This document shows positions 8,433-16,570 of a stretch of 64,000 bases of DNA, piece after piece. The DNA is from Hyunsoonleella jejuensis (GTDB taxonomy: Bacteria > Bacteroidota > Bacteroidia > Flavobacteriales > Flavobacteriaceae), in assembly GCF_900111025.1 (NCBI RefSeq), contig NZ_FOFN01000001.1:806001-870000 (forward strand), read 5' to 3'. The position numbers were made by a program, and so were the translations under genes. Every line of letters begins with the position of its first letter. Position 1 is the first letter of the stretch. Under the pieces are notes generated by a model that had not been told where the DNA came from, did no database searches, and saw only the letters and a list, made by a program, of their open reading frames with translations.

Positions 8433-8505
8433 GAATTTAATTAAGGGTTGAAGGCGCGGTTGGTTTTAATACTAACTGCGTTTTCTTTTTTAGAGTAAGA
8501 GTGGT

Positions 8506-8619
8506 GCGTTAGGGATTGCAGTGGTAGCTTTTGGTCCCGCCAATGTGGGAAGCCAAAACTTTTAACAGAAAGCCCGACCACTTGCACTGAGCTTGTTGAA
8601 GTGTTGTGGTAACGCCCAA
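8506..8619. repeat. Interspersed palindromic repeat, copy 1 (GCGTTAGGG...AACGCCC family)
   Basis: Begins GCGTTAGGGATTG and ends TGTGGTAACGCCCAA; the ends are partly complementary. The right third shares CTTGCACTGAGCTTGTTGAA with copy 2 at 21014-21126, which reads CCTGCACTGAGCTTGTCGAA there. The centre differs and can form its own hairpin (TTTTGG...CCAAAA). It sits between the convergent receptor and lipoprotein genes. Confidence 0.8.
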
Positions 8620-8624
8620 TAGGT

Positions 8625-9053
8625 TTAATTAAAAACAACTAAGATGTTACCATTTTGTTCTACACGATAACGCCTTAATGTACAACGTAAATTTCCGTTA
8701 TTCACAGGCTGGCCTGTGAATAAATTGTATTCATTTTCATCGTCGCAACCGCATTTTGCAGTAAGACCTTCTATGGTTAAAATAGAACAGGTATTGAAAA
8801 CATGGTTTGGGTCGGCCGCATCAAATGCCGCGTAACCGCTTCCTGTATTGGTAATGATAATGCCACCATTACCAGCATTTGGGATATATACTGGATTGCT
8901 CGGAAAATTTAGTTGACTGAATTGAGGAAAATTTAAATTTATAGATTCGTTTACGTTAACATCTAACAAAAATTGACAGTTTTCATCGTTTAAGGAATTG
9001 CTACTGCACGTAGTTAGCATTAACAGACAGATGAAGGCAATGAGGATTCTCAT
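8625..9053 (-). CDS. Small lipoprotein with Rieske-like sequence but degraded ligands
   Basis: A probable lipoprotein of 142 residues: MRILIAFICLLMLTTCSSNS gives a signal peptide with lipobox LTTC. I start it at 9053 because the longer reading adds a hydrophilic extension before the signal sequence. The body (FPSNPVYIPNAGNGGIIITN, GYAAFDAADPNH, KCGCDDENEYNLFTGQP) recalls Rieske-fold domains, in which C-P-H and C-x-C-H coordinate a [2Fe-2S] cluster. Here those positions read DPNH and CGCD, so normal cluster binding is doubtful. It is separated from greA by a divergent promoter region. Function unknown. Confidence 0.72.
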   Translation of the reverse strand: MRILIAFICLLMLTTCSSNSLNDENCQFLLDVNVNESINLNFPQFSQLNFPSNPVYIPNAGNGGIIITNTGSGYAAFDAADPNHVFNTCSILTIEGLTAKCGCDDENEYNLFTGQPVNNGNLRCTLRRYRVEQNGNILVVFN

Positions 9054-9113
9054 AAAATCTTTAAAATTAGATGGCAATTTACGATAAAATACAATGGACA
9101 TTTAAATATTTTG

Positions 9114-9121
9114 TATATTTG
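9114..9121 (+). promoter_or_regulatory. -7 promoter element for greA
   Basis: TATATTTG matches TAnnTTTG and lies about 80 bases before the greA start, giving a leader of moderate length. No good -33 element was found. Confidence 0.4.
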
Positions 9122-9202
9122 CCTTACTATCTCGTGAAAGCGGGATTTTTTTATTTTATCCCTGTCAGCTACAGGGGTTTTGTTAATTTAAACGATGAAG
9201 TT

Positions 9203-9676
9203 ATGAGTAAAGTATCTTACTATACACCGGAGGGGTTAAAAAAATTGCGAGACGAATTACAACAATTAAAAGATGTTGAACGTGTAAAGGCATCTAAAGC
9301 TATTGCAGAGGCTAGAGATAAAGGTGATTTGAGTGAGAATGCCGAATATGATGCTGCCAAGGAGGCTCAAGGCATGCTAGAAATGCGAATTGCAAAATTG
9401 GAAGAAGCTTTAGCAGGTGCGCGTATCATCGATGAATCTCAATTAGATATGTCTAAGGCCTTAGTGCTATCTAAAGTGAAAATAAAAAACCAAACCAATG
9501 GTATGGAAATGACGTATACGCTGGTTGCTGATGGTGAGGCAGATTTGGCTTCAGGAAAAATCTCCGTGAATTCTCCTATTGGAAAAGGACTTTTAGGAAA
9601 GTCGGTTGGTGAAGTAGCAGAGATTCAAGTACCTAATGGCGTGATGAAATTTGATATTATTGAAATTTCTAGATAG
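9203..9676 (+). CDS. greA: Transcript cleavage factor GreA
   Basis: Rescues backtracked RNA polymerase by stimulating transcript cleavage through the secondary channel. The ATG at 9203 gives MSKVSYYTPEGLKKLRDELQ and 157 residues, the normal GreA size; upstream in-frame codons encode an unrelated stretch. The coiled-coil tip carries the acidic DLSENAEYDAAKEAQG motif and the C-terminal FKBP-like domain contains SPIGKGLLGKSVGE. The HIT gene follows eight bases later, a common pairing in flavobacteria. Confidence 0.96.
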   Translation: MSKVSYYTPEGLKKLRDELQQLKDVERVKASKAIAEARDKGDLSENAEYDAAKEAQGMLEMRIAKLEEALAGARIIDESQLDMSKALVLSKVKIKNQTNGMEMTYTLVADGEADLASGKISVNSPIGKGLLGKSVGEVAEIQVPNGVMKFDIIEISR

Positions 9677-9684
9677 AAAACCTT

Positions 9685-10074
9685 ATGGCTTCAATTTTCA
9701 CTAAAATAGTTAACGGCGAGATACCTTGTTATAAGGTGGCAGAGACTGATGCATTTTTAGCGTTTTTAGACGTTAACCCTAATACAGAAGGTCATACTTT
9801 ATGTATTCCAAAGAAAGAAGTTGATAAGTTGTTTGATTTAGATGAAGCTACTTACAGCGGTTTAATGGCATTTTCTAGGAAGGTAGCTTTGGCTATAGAA
9901 AAAACAATTCCTTGTAATCGTGTAGGGCTTACCGTTATAGGTTTGGAAGTGCCACATGCCCATGTACATTTAATTCCCTTAAAATCTATGGATGATGCGC
10001 GCTTTATTAAAAAAGTTAAAATGATGCCTGAAGATTTAAATAAAATAGCCGCCAAAATACGTGCTAATCTCTAA
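9685..10074 (+). CDS. HIT-family nucleotide hydrolase/transferase
   Basis: A cytosolic 129-residue histidine-triad protein. The signature HAHVHL (residues 91-96) supplies the catalytic histidine, and the N-terminal ASIFTKIVNGEIPCYKV is typical of the HINT branch, which hydrolyses purine phosphoramidates. The usual Gly-Gln segment before the triad is changed to GLTVIGLEVP. It is cotranscribed with greA and converges with the next gene, overlapping its end by four bases. Confidence 0.92.
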   Translation: MASIFTKIVNGEIPCYKVAETDAFLAFLDVNPNTEGHTLCIPKKEVDKLFDLDEATYSGLMAFSRKVALAIEKTIPCNRVGLTVIGLEVPHAHVHLIPLKSMDDARFIKKVKMMPEDLNKIAAKIRANL

Positions 10075-10430
10075 TATTTCCCTACGTAAAACGCTAAAAA
10101 GCCAATTATAGTAAAAGCAATAATTAATGCTGAAATTACTATAGTCCAGAATATTTTTTTGAAGTATTTTGATGCTGGTTTTGGTACAAATGCTTTTTGC
10201 TGATATTCAAATACGCGTTCTATATCATCCGTCCATCGTTCTGGATAAATAATACTTTCGCAAGTGTTGCAATACAATTCGTGACTTATCTCGTTAGAAA
10301 TTGATTTATAGAAAGCCGTTTCAATAAACTTTTGCCTAAAGGTAAGTTGCAAGCCGTCTGTACTAAAACATTCAGGACAGTTATTTTTTAATGCTACTTT
10401 TTTTATGGTTTTTAACGCTTCAGTTTTCAT
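10071..10430 (-). CDS. Membrane-anchored zinc-ribbon protein, unknown function
   Basis: A 119-residue protein with two CxxC pairs, NCPECFS (near residue 18) and YCNTCES (near 53), that look like a zinc ribbon. One C-terminal membrane span (IFWTIVISALIIAFTIIGFLAFY) follows. I do not recognise a family. It overlaps the 3' end of the histidine kinase gene by one base, so the two are probably translated from one message. This may tie it to the kinase's signalling, but that is only context. Confidence 0.7.
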   Translation of the reverse strand: MKTEALKTIKKVALKNNCPECFSTDGLQLTFRQKFIETAFYKSISNEISHELYCNTCESIIYPERWTDDIERVFEYQQKAFVPKPASKYFKKIFWTIVISALIIAFTIIGFLAFYVGKY

Positions 10431-11584
10431 TAGTTATAGCGTTTTAAACTAATTTGAAAGGTTGTGCCTTTTCCAATAGTAGATTGGAGTACTCTTATTC
10501 TGCCTTTATGAAAATCTTCTACAATACGTTTAGTTAAAGACAGTCCTAAACCCCAACCACGCTTTTTTGTTGTGTATCCGGGCTCAAAAATGGTATTAAA
10601 ATTCTTTTTCGGGATACCTTTTCCAGTGTCAGATATTTTAATCTTAACATCATTTTCTAAAGGTGTAATTTCGATAGTTATTTTACCTCTCCCTTTCATG
10701 GCGTCAATACCATTTTTTACTAAATTTTCAATGGTCCAGCTATAAAGTTGTTTGTTTATTTTCACAGGGATTTCATCATAAGGAGCTATCATTTCAAACG
10801 CAACCAAATCAGAAGAACGTCGTTTTAAGTAGTCGTAAGCTTGTTTGGTCTCAAAAATAATATCGGCAGTTTCTAGTGTTGGTAAAGAGCCAATTTTACT
10901 AAAACGCTCTGTAATGGTTTGCAGTCTATCAATATCTTTTTCAATTTCTATAATGTAGTCAGGGTTTACATTTTCAGTTTTCAATAACTCGGTCCATCCT
11001 ATTAAAGATGATAAGGGTGTACCAATTTGATGCGCTGTTTCTTTAGCCATACCAGACCAAAGTTTGTTTTGGCTTGCGTTTTTAGTGCTTTTGTAAAAAA
11101 AGAAGATAACACCTGCAAAAAGAAAAATTATGAGCAATAGAGCCAGAGGATAGTACTTTAGTTTGTTTAGTAGCGGTGAGTTACCGTAATATATGGTTTG
11201 TAATAGTTTACCGTCGTAAGTTACCTTAATAGGGTTGTACTCATTTTTAAACTTAGCAATAAGTTTTTGAACTTTAATAGAATCATTCGCTACATTTTCC
11301 TTAATGTTTCTAGTGTCATAACTACCGTCTTTATGAACAATAATCATTGGTGTGGTTTTGTTGCTTTGAAGCACTTCAATAGGAAGGTTTCCAATGTTAG
11401 CATCAAGGTTGTCAGTAGTTGATAACTCCTTAGAGGCAAAAGACCAATTTTTCATTTTTACACGTTCTTCTTCCTTAAAATTCTGAAAAAATACGTAAGT
11501 ATTCCACAAGATTAACAATACGATAATGAAGGAAACGGCTATCATTATCCAACGAAATGTATTAGAATATTTGGTAAAAAGCAT
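10430..11584 (-). CDS. Membrane sensor histidine kinase
   Basis: Sensor kinase of 384 residues: membrane helix at about 12-33, an extracytoplasmic domain of about 110 residues, a second helix at 146-164, then HisKA with the phospho-acceptor in MAKETAHQIGTPLSS (H185). The HATPase domain shows an N box (ENLVKNGIDAMKG), a G1 box (SDTGKGIP) and a G2 box (RGWGLGLSLTKRIVEDF). No HAMP domain is visible and no response regulator is adjacent, so its partner lies elsewhere. HxxGTPL is typical of flavobacterial orphan kinases. Confidence 0.92.
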   Translation of the reverse strand: MLFTKYSNTFRWIMIAVSFIIVLLILWNTYVFFQNFKEEERVKMKNWSFASKELSTTDNLDANIGNLPIEVLQSNKTTPMIIVHKDGSYDTRNIKENVANDSIKVQKLIAKFKNEYNPIKVTYDGKLLQTIYYGNSPLLNKLKYYPLALLLIIFLFAGVIFFFYKSTKNASQNKLWSGMAKETAHQIGTPLSSLIGWTELLKTENVNPDYIIEIEKDIDRLQTITERFSKIGSLPTLETADIIFETKQAYDYLKRRSSDLVAFEMIAPYDEIPVKINKQLYSWTIENLVKNGIDAMKGRGKITIEITPLENDVKIKISDTGKGIPKKNFNTIFEPGYTTKKRGWGLGLSLTKRIVEDFHKGRIRVLQSTIGKGTTFQISLKRYN

Positions 11585-11655
11585 TCAAATTCTGATTAGG
11601 CAGTAATATAATGCAAATCTGTTAATATTATTGCCCAAGTTGTTAGTAAATCGGT

Positions 11656-11686
11656 TTTTATAAGCCTATAAGAATAGTTACATTTG
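11656..11686 (+). promoter_or_regulatory. Promoter of the flavin reductase-like gene
   Basis: TTTT (11656-11659) lies 19 bases before TACATTTG (11679-11686), matching the -33/-7 layout of Bacteroidota promoters with one mismatch in the -33 TTTG. The ATG follows 20 bases later. Confidence 0.55.
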
Positions 11687-11705
11687 TTCAAATCTAAAAA
11701 AACGG

Positions 11706-12575
11706 ATGGCTTCATTTACCCCAAATACATTATCTACTAGCAAATTACATGGTTATTTGTTAAGTGCTGTTGCACCAAGGCCAATTGCTTTTGCAAGTAC
11801 TATTGATGCTGATGGGAACGTGAATTTATCACCATTTAGTTTTTTTAATGTCTTTAGCGCAAACCCTCCGGTGATGGTTTTTTCACCGGCAAGACGTGTT
11901 AGGGATAATACAACCAAACATACGTTACACAACGTTGAAGCCACCAAGGAAGTGGTAATAAACGTGGTTAATTATGACTTGGTTCACCAAATGTCCTTAG
12001 CAAGTACAGAATATGCTGAAGATATAAATGAGTTTGAAAAAGCGGGGTTAACGATGTTAAAATCTGACGTTGTTAAACCATTTAGGGTTGCAGAATCTCC
12101 TATACAATTTGAATGTAAAGTAAATCAAATAGTAAAATTAGGAACTGAAGGAGGTGCGGGAAATTTAGTGATTTGTGAAGTAGTAAAATTTCATATTGAT
12201 GACGAACTTTTGAATAAAGATGATACCATAAATCAAAAAAAGTTAGATTTGGTTGCGAGAGCAGGTGGAAGTTATTATACTAGAGCCAATAAAGGTTTTT
12301 TCGAAATACCAAAACCGTTATCAACCTTAGGAATTGGAGTTGATAACTTTCCAGATCATGTTAAAAATAGTATGATTTTAACAGGAAATAATTTGGGGAT
12401 GCTTGGTAATGTTGAAGCATTACCATCAAAAGAAGAAGTTGATGCGTTTGTGGCAGATTTAGGTTCTCGATATCCAAAGATTAAAGAGGCAAACCACAGG
12501 GAAAAACATACTTTGGCGCGCAAATATTTGAGTTATGGCGACGTACAAAGTGCTTGGAAAATCCTCCTGTCATAA
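11706..12575 (+). CDS. Flavin reductase-like, FMN-binding split-barrel protein
   Basis: Cytosolic 289-residue protein of the flavin reductase (DIM6/NTAB) family. The N-terminal half holds the conserved AVAPRPIAFASTIDADGNVN, SPFSFFNVFSANPPVMVFSP and DTxxN-like elements that bind FMN and dimerise. The extension of about 90 residues after the split barrel is seen in the longer bacterial subfamily. It could act as an NAD(P)H:flavin oxidoreductase, but the physiological acceptor is unknown. It has its own promoter and is followed 45 bases later by the DUF3127 gene. Confidence 0.88.
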   Translation: MASFTPNTLSTSKLHGYLLSAVAPRPIAFASTIDADGNVNLSPFSFFNVFSANPPVMVFSPARRVRDNTTKHTLHNVEATKEVVINVVNYDLVHQMSLASTEYAEDINEFEKAGLTMLKSDVVKPFRVAESPIQFECKVNQIVKLGTEGGAGNLVICEVVKFHIDDELLNKDDTINQKKLDLVARAGGSYYTRANKGFFEIPKPLSTLGIGVDNFPDHVKNSMILTGNNLGMLGNVEALPSKEEVDAFVADLGSRYPKIKEANHREKHTLARKYLSYGDVQSAWKILLS

Positions 12576-12620
12576 AAACAACATTAATAAAAAAGAATAG
12601 ATAATAAACAATAGATAACA

Positions 12621-12998
12621 ATGGAAGTTCAAGGAAGAATTAAAATGATTGGTGAAACCCAAACCTTTGGAAGTAACGGATTTAGAAAAAGAGAAGTAGT
12701 AGTGACTACTGAAGAGCAATACCCACAACATATTTTAGTGGAGTTCGTACAAGACAAAACAGATTTGTTAAACAACTATCAGGTTGGACAACAGGTAAAA
12801 GTTAATATTAATTTGCGAGGAAGAGAGTGGGTGAATCCACAAGGAGAAACTAAATATTTTAACTCTATACAAGGCTGGAGAATAGAAGCATTGCAACCTG
12901 CAGCTCAAGTAGAAAATATGCCGCCAGTACCTCCTGCTGATGCTTTTGAGCCTGCTGGAGATTTAAATGAAGATGATCACGACGATTTGCCGTTCTAG
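12621..12998 (+). CDS. DUF3127 family protein, OB-fold/SSB-like
   Basis: A 125-residue protein of the Bacteroidota family DUF3127. The N-terminal 95 residues (MEVQGRIKMIGETQTFGSNG, FRKREVVVTTEEQYPQH, VNINLRGREWVNPQGETKYF) are strand-rich and look like a single-stranded-DNA-binding OB fold. The tail is acidic and proline-rich and ends DDHDDLPF, strikingly like the DDDIPF interaction tip of true SSB proteins. This suggests a DNA-associated role, but no function is established to my knowledge. A terminator follows. Confidence 0.85.
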   Translation: MEVQGRIKMIGETQTFGSNGFRKREVVVTTEEQYPQHILVEFVQDKTDLLNNYQVGQQVKVNINLRGREWVNPQGETKYFNSIQGWRIEALQPAAQVENMPPVPPADAFEPAGDLNEDDHDDLPF

Positions 12999-13045
12999 GT
13001 AACCACAATTGTGGTGTTTACGTCATCAAAAAATCAATATACGAG

Positions 13046-13085
13046 CCTCATTGTTTTTAAAAAACAATGAGGTTTGTTATTTTTA
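13046..13085 (+). terminator. Terminator after DUF3127 gene
   Basis: The stem CCTCATTGTTT (13046-13056) pairs with AAACAATGAGG (13062-13072) and is followed by a T-rich stretch. Confidence 0.75.
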
Positions 13086-13134
13086 TAACAAACGTAATTA
13101 TCTATAAGTTGATAGAGAAAATTTAAAATAAGTA

Positions 13135-13764
13135 ATGAAATTCTTAACCGAAGATTTATGGTTTCCAAATGTTTCTGAAGCATCAGAAGATGGTATTTTA
13201 GCCATTGGCGGCGATCTATCTGTAGCACGTTTGTTATTAGCATACCGTTCGGGTATTTTTCCTTGGTTTGAGACAGACGAGCCTATTTTATGGTGGAGTC
13301 CAGATCCTAGATTTGTACTTTTTCCAAAAAAATTGAAGGTTTCAAAAAGCATGCGACAAGTATTGCGTAATAAGAACTACACTGTTACTGTAAACAAAGC
13401 ATTTGTTGATGTTATTAAGGCTTGTGCAAAAGCTAAACGTGGTGGGCAAACGGGTACTTGGATTACTCAAAATATGATTAATGCTTTTACAGAATTACAC
13501 AATTTGGGATATGCGAAATCGGTTGAGGTTTGGAAGAGCGATGATTTAGTTGGGGGATTATATGGCATAGATTTAGGTAACGGTATTTTTACGGGTGAAA
13601 GTATGTTTGCTACAGAAAGCAATGCCAGCAAGGTGGGGTTTATAACATTTGTTCAAAACACAGACTATAAATTAATAGACTGCCAGGTTTTTACAAATCA
13701 TTTGGCAAGTTTAGGTGCCGAGGAGATTTCTAGAGATGCGTTTTTAAAATTTTTAAAAGGTTGA
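13135..13764 (+). CDS. aat: Leucyl/phenylalanyl-tRNA--protein transferase
   Basis: Adds Leu or Phe from aminoacyl-tRNA to proteins with N-terminal Arg or Lys, marking them for the ClpS/ClpAP N-end pathway. The 209 residues show the whole signature: FPNVSEASEDGILAIGGDLS, AYRSGIFPWF, WWSPDPRFVLFP, GTWITQNMINAF, SVEVW and GGLYGIDLGNGIFTGESMF. The start at 13135 gives the expected N-terminus. It is monocistronic, between a terminator upstream and a convergent gene downstream. Confidence 0.95.
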   Translation: MKFLTEDLWFPNVSEASEDGILAIGGDLSVARLLLAYRSGIFPWFETDEPILWWSPDPRFVLFPKKLKVSKSMRQVLRNKNYTVTVNKAFVDVIKACAKAKRGGQTGTWITQNMINAFTELHNLGYAKSVEVWKSDDLVGGLYGIDLGNGIFTGESMFATESNASKVGFITFVQNTDYKLIDCQVFTNHLASLGAEEISRDAFLKFLKG

Positions 13765-13820
13765 ATTTTTGGCGTTTTAAATCTTAATTCAGTAAGATAA
13801 AAGCTGTGTGAGTTGTAGAA

Positions 13821-14507
13821 TTAAATTTTTATAATAGCGCTAGTTAATACGAATAAAAAATGATTTGCTTTTAAATTAAAAGCCTCTAACCTATGTTCTA
13901 AACCTGTTTGTAATTTTAGTTTTTCATTGATTTGCCATCCTATTTGAGTTGCAATCCTCACGTCTGTTTCGGGTTTATCTAGTTTGCTTAAACTTAAAAG
14001 CGCTTCAATAGTATTCACCATATAGGTTTCACCAATATCTAGTTTTTCACCATTTAAAGGAAAATCTACTGCAAACCTGTACCGTTGCCTAAAAATAGTT
14101 TTAGCATCTAGAATACGCTGTTCCGAGCGCAAGCGATGGCCAAAATGTACACCCAAGGTTTGTTTTGTATAGTTGTATTGTTGAGTTATACGTGTTTCGT
14201 CACTTCCAGTTTCGAACCAGTCTCTATTTCGGTAATAAATTCCAATACTTAGTTTGTGGTAATAGTTTAGTTTGAAGGTTGAAAAGTGAAAAACATCCAT
14301 CTGCTGTTGTTGATATTGCAAACCATCATCATTATATAATACGTACCTGCTTCTAAAAGCAAAATTTACTTTATAGGTTTCTGATATGCTATGATTAAGC
14401 GATATAGCAGATTCACCAAGAGAAGAAAAGCTATTCTGTGCTTCTATTAAGAAACATATAAAACTCAAGGTTACGAAACATAAACTTTTAATACAAGGCA
14501 TGCTCAT
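13821..14507 (-). CDS. DUF2490-like outer-membrane beta-barrel protein
   Basis: About 228 residues with a signal peptide (CFVTLSFICFLIEAQN) and then amphipathic strands typical of DUF2490 proteins (YNDDGLQYQQQQ, HRLRSEQRIL, FRQRYRF). Such proteins are probable outer-membrane barrels of unknown function. The start may be the first ATG (14507) or the second (14501). It overlaps the preceding gene's end by about 20 bases, and the order tag - PepSY-like - DUF2490 suggests one transcript. The family call is moderate. Confidence 0.7.
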   Translation of the reverse strand: MSMPCIKSLCFVTLSFICFLIEAQNSFSSLGESAISLNHSISETYKVNFAFRSRYVLYNDDGLQYQQQQMDVFHFSTFKLNYYHKLSIGIYYRNRDWFETGSDETRITQQYNYTKQTLGVHFGHRLRSEQRILDAKTIFRQRYRFAVDFPLNGEKLDIGETYMVNTIEALLSLSKLDKPETDVRIATQIGWQINEKLKLQTGLEHRLEAFNLKANHFLFVLTSAIIKI

Positions 14508-15066
14508 AGGAAGATGAGGTTACTTTTCTGGATTTTTCAAAAACTCCGTTTTTGTCAAAAGTCAGTTCTCTTAGTTCGTGTTCGTCTTCAGTTTTTACTT
14601 CAGCAATTATTTCAAAATGGGTGTGTTCATTAAAAGGTTTTTCAATTACATGTTGAATAAATTGCCTATCAGTTTTATTGGTAGTATTCACATATTGTTT
14701 TTGAACTTTAACGATAGTGAATTTTTTATAGTTAGCATTAAAATAATCAGAAATATTATGATATGTCTTTTTAGGAATATGTCTTTTCTTTATAACAATT
14801 TCTATATCCTCTAGCTGACCCAACGTGTCAAACTCAACACTATAATGCTCTTTTTTATATTTGAATTTAACCTCAAAACTTTTTTTTTCACCATCGCTTT
14901 CTCTGTAATACTTCAAGTAGTTTACATCTTGCGAAATAGTATTAAAATAACTTTTAGCATTTGCGGGAAACTCTGAGGCAGGAATACGCTCTTCTTTTTC
15001 ATTTTTAGACTGTGAAAACGAAAAGGAAAACCATAAAACAAAAAACAACAAACTATACTTCATCAT
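14488..15066 (-). CDS. Exported protein, PepSY-like/beta-lactamase-inhibitor-like repeats
   Basis: A 192-residue protein with a signal peptide (MMKYSLLFFVLWFSFSFSQS). After it come two similar units with a pattern like IPASEFPANAKSYF...VKFKYKKEHYSVEFDTLGQLEDIE and ISDYFNANYKKFTIVKV. These recall the small PepSY-like periplasmic domains common in Bacteroidota. The function is unknown. It overlaps the tag gene by 14 bases and the next gene by 20. Confidence 0.65.
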   Translation of the reverse strand: MMKYSLLFFVLWFSFSFSQSKNEKEERIPASEFPANAKSYFNTISQDVNYLKYYRESDGEKKSFEVKFKYKKEHYSVEFDTLGQLEDIEIVIKKRHIPKKTYHNISDYFNANYKKFTIVKVQKQYVNTTNKTDRQFIQHVIEKPFNEHTHFEIIAEVKTEDEHELRELTFDKNGVFEKSRKVTSSSYEHALY

Positions 15067-15619
15067 ATCTAAAACAATTTACTTCATGATCATTTACCAT
15101 ACCCGTTGCTTGCATATGGGCATACACTACAGTAGTGCCCACAAATTTAAAGCCTCGATTTTTTAAATCTTTACTTATCGTATCGCTTAAGGCTGTATTG
15201 GCTGGCGCTTTTCTATAATCTTTAATAGTGTTTTTAACTGGCTTACCATCTACAAAGCCCCATATGTACTTGCTAAAACTTTCAAACTCTTCTTGAATTT
15301 TTATAAAAGCCCGTGCATTGGTAACTGTTGCATTTATCTTTAGTTTATTGCGAATGATGCCTGCATCTTGAAGTAACGCATTAATTTTATCCTCCCCATA
15401 ACTGGCAATCTTTTTATAGTTGAAGTTATCAAAAGCTTTTCTAAAATTTTCACGTTTTCGCAGCACAGTAATCCAACTTAAACCCGCTTGAAAAGTTTCT
15501 AAAATTAAAAACTCGAATAGTTTATCGTCATCATAAACAGGAACACCCCATTCTTCATCATGATAGGTTTCATAAAGCGTGTCCCCTTCGCACCAACCAC
15601 ATCTGTGTTTTTTTATCAT
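15053..15619 (-). CDS. tag: DNA-3-methyladenine glycosylase I
   Basis: Base-excision repair enzyme that removes 3-methyladenine from alkylated DNA. The 188 residues contain the Tag zinc ligands: the N-terminal C in HRCGWC, the H of YHDEEWGVP, and the C-terminal NDHEVNCFRY supplying His and Cys. ETFQAGLSWITVLRKRENFRKAF and AGIIRNKLKINATVTNA are the helix-hairpin-helix core. The length is normal. It is first gene of a three-gene overlapping set. Confidence 0.95.
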   Translation of the reverse strand: MIKKHRCGWCEGDTLYETYHDEEWGVPVYDDDKLFEFLILETFQAGLSWITVLRKRENFRKAFDNFNYKKIASYGEDKINALLQDAGIIRNKLKINATVTNARAFIKIQEEFESFSKYIWGFVDGKPVKNTIKDYRKAPANTALSDTISKDLKNRGFKFVGTTVVYAHMQATGMVNDHEVNCFRYDEV

Positions 15620-15786
15620 AATGCTATTAAAATCTAAATGTACTTTTTTTAATTATTTTTTAGTAGAAACCCTTGTAATTTTTTCTTGCATTCAGCAACC
15701 TATGTTACATTCTATGTTTAAGATATAAACTTACTTTGTAATGTAATGAGAATAAAACAGACAAACCACTTGTAAATAAATAGAAA

Positions 15787-16407
15787 ATGATAGACCCAAT
15801 AATAAAAAGAAGTTTAGACAAAGCCATGTCTTATGATGATTACACGGTTTTGATGAATACGTTAGTAGAGAACGATGCTACTACTGGAACTGAGCAAACA
15901 GAAGCCCTAGTTGCCTATACAAAACTTAATGCAAGACGCATGAAACGCTGGGATAAAACGTTAAAAATTACCTCTGAAGCACAACAAAGCATCACTGGTA
16001 TTTCAAAAAAATTAACTTGGTTGGTTATTACAGAAAGTTGGTGTGGTGATGCTGCACATGTGGTTCCTGTTTTAAATAAACTTTCGGAATTAAATGATAA
16101 TATTGATTTTAAAATAGTACTTCGTGATGAAAACTTGGAGTTAATGGATATGTTTTTAACCAATGGAGGTCGTGCTATTGCAAAACTTATAATAATTGAT
16201 AATGAAACAGGCCAGGTGTTAAATACGTTTGGGCCAAGACCAAGTAAAGCCACAGCTTTAGTAAATAATTATAAAGCTGAACACGGTGTATTAACACCAG
16301 AGTTTAAGGAAGATTTACAATTATGGTACAATAAAGACAAAGGGCAAAATATTATTGAAGATATTGCGCTTATACTTCAAGAGCTTCAACTAGAAATGTG
16401 TGTTTAA
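15787..16407 (+). CDS. Thioredoxin-fold protein, copy 1, monothiol and lacking cis-Pro
   Basis: A 206-residue cytosolic protein with an N-terminal helical extension (about 70 residues) and a thioredoxin fold. The active-site region reads TESWCGDAAH (C86), so only the first cysteine of a CxxC remains. The position before beta-4, where thioredoxins have cis-proline, is RAIAKLIIID here (Ala132), while the tandem paralogue has RAIPKLIIID. No signal peptide. The lack of both resolving Cys and cis-Pro argues against ordinary disulfide reduction. A terminator separates it from copy 2. Confidence 0.85.
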   Translation: MIDPIIKRSLDKAMSYDDYTVLMNTLVENDATTGTEQTEALVAYTKLNARRMKRWDKTLKITSEAQQSITGISKKLTWLVITESWCGDAAHVVPVLNKLSELNDNIDFKIVLRDENLELMDMFLTNGGRAIAKLIIIDNETGQVLNTFGPRPSKATALVNNYKAEHGVLTPEFKEDLQLWYNKDKGQNIIEDIALILQELQLEMCV

Positions 16408-16440
16408 CATAAAAAAAGCTTAAAGTATAAATGCCTGATA

Positions 16441-16472
16441 AAAATGCGATTCTTATGAATCGCATTTTTATT
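16441..16472 (+). terminator. Terminator between thioredoxin paralogues
   Basis: The stem AAAATGCGATTC (16441-16452) pairs with GAATCGCATTTT (16457-16468), followed by T residues. Confidence 0.8.
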
Positions 16473-16570
16473 GCAGAAAGGTTATGGTTATTTTTTTAAA
16501 CATGATAAAAGTCAGCAGATTACAGAAAGCAACCTATTAAATTTGTTTTGTTGTCTTAAAAGCATGTATC

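Noticed and set aside
8441-8638. A 65-codon minus-strand reading frame
   Set aside because: It runs almost wholly through the palindromic repeat 8506-8619 and has no recognisable protein features.
13034-13352. Two overlapping minus-strand frames across the aat start
   Set aside because: They cover the terminator and the well-conserved aat N-terminus in other frames and show no protein family.
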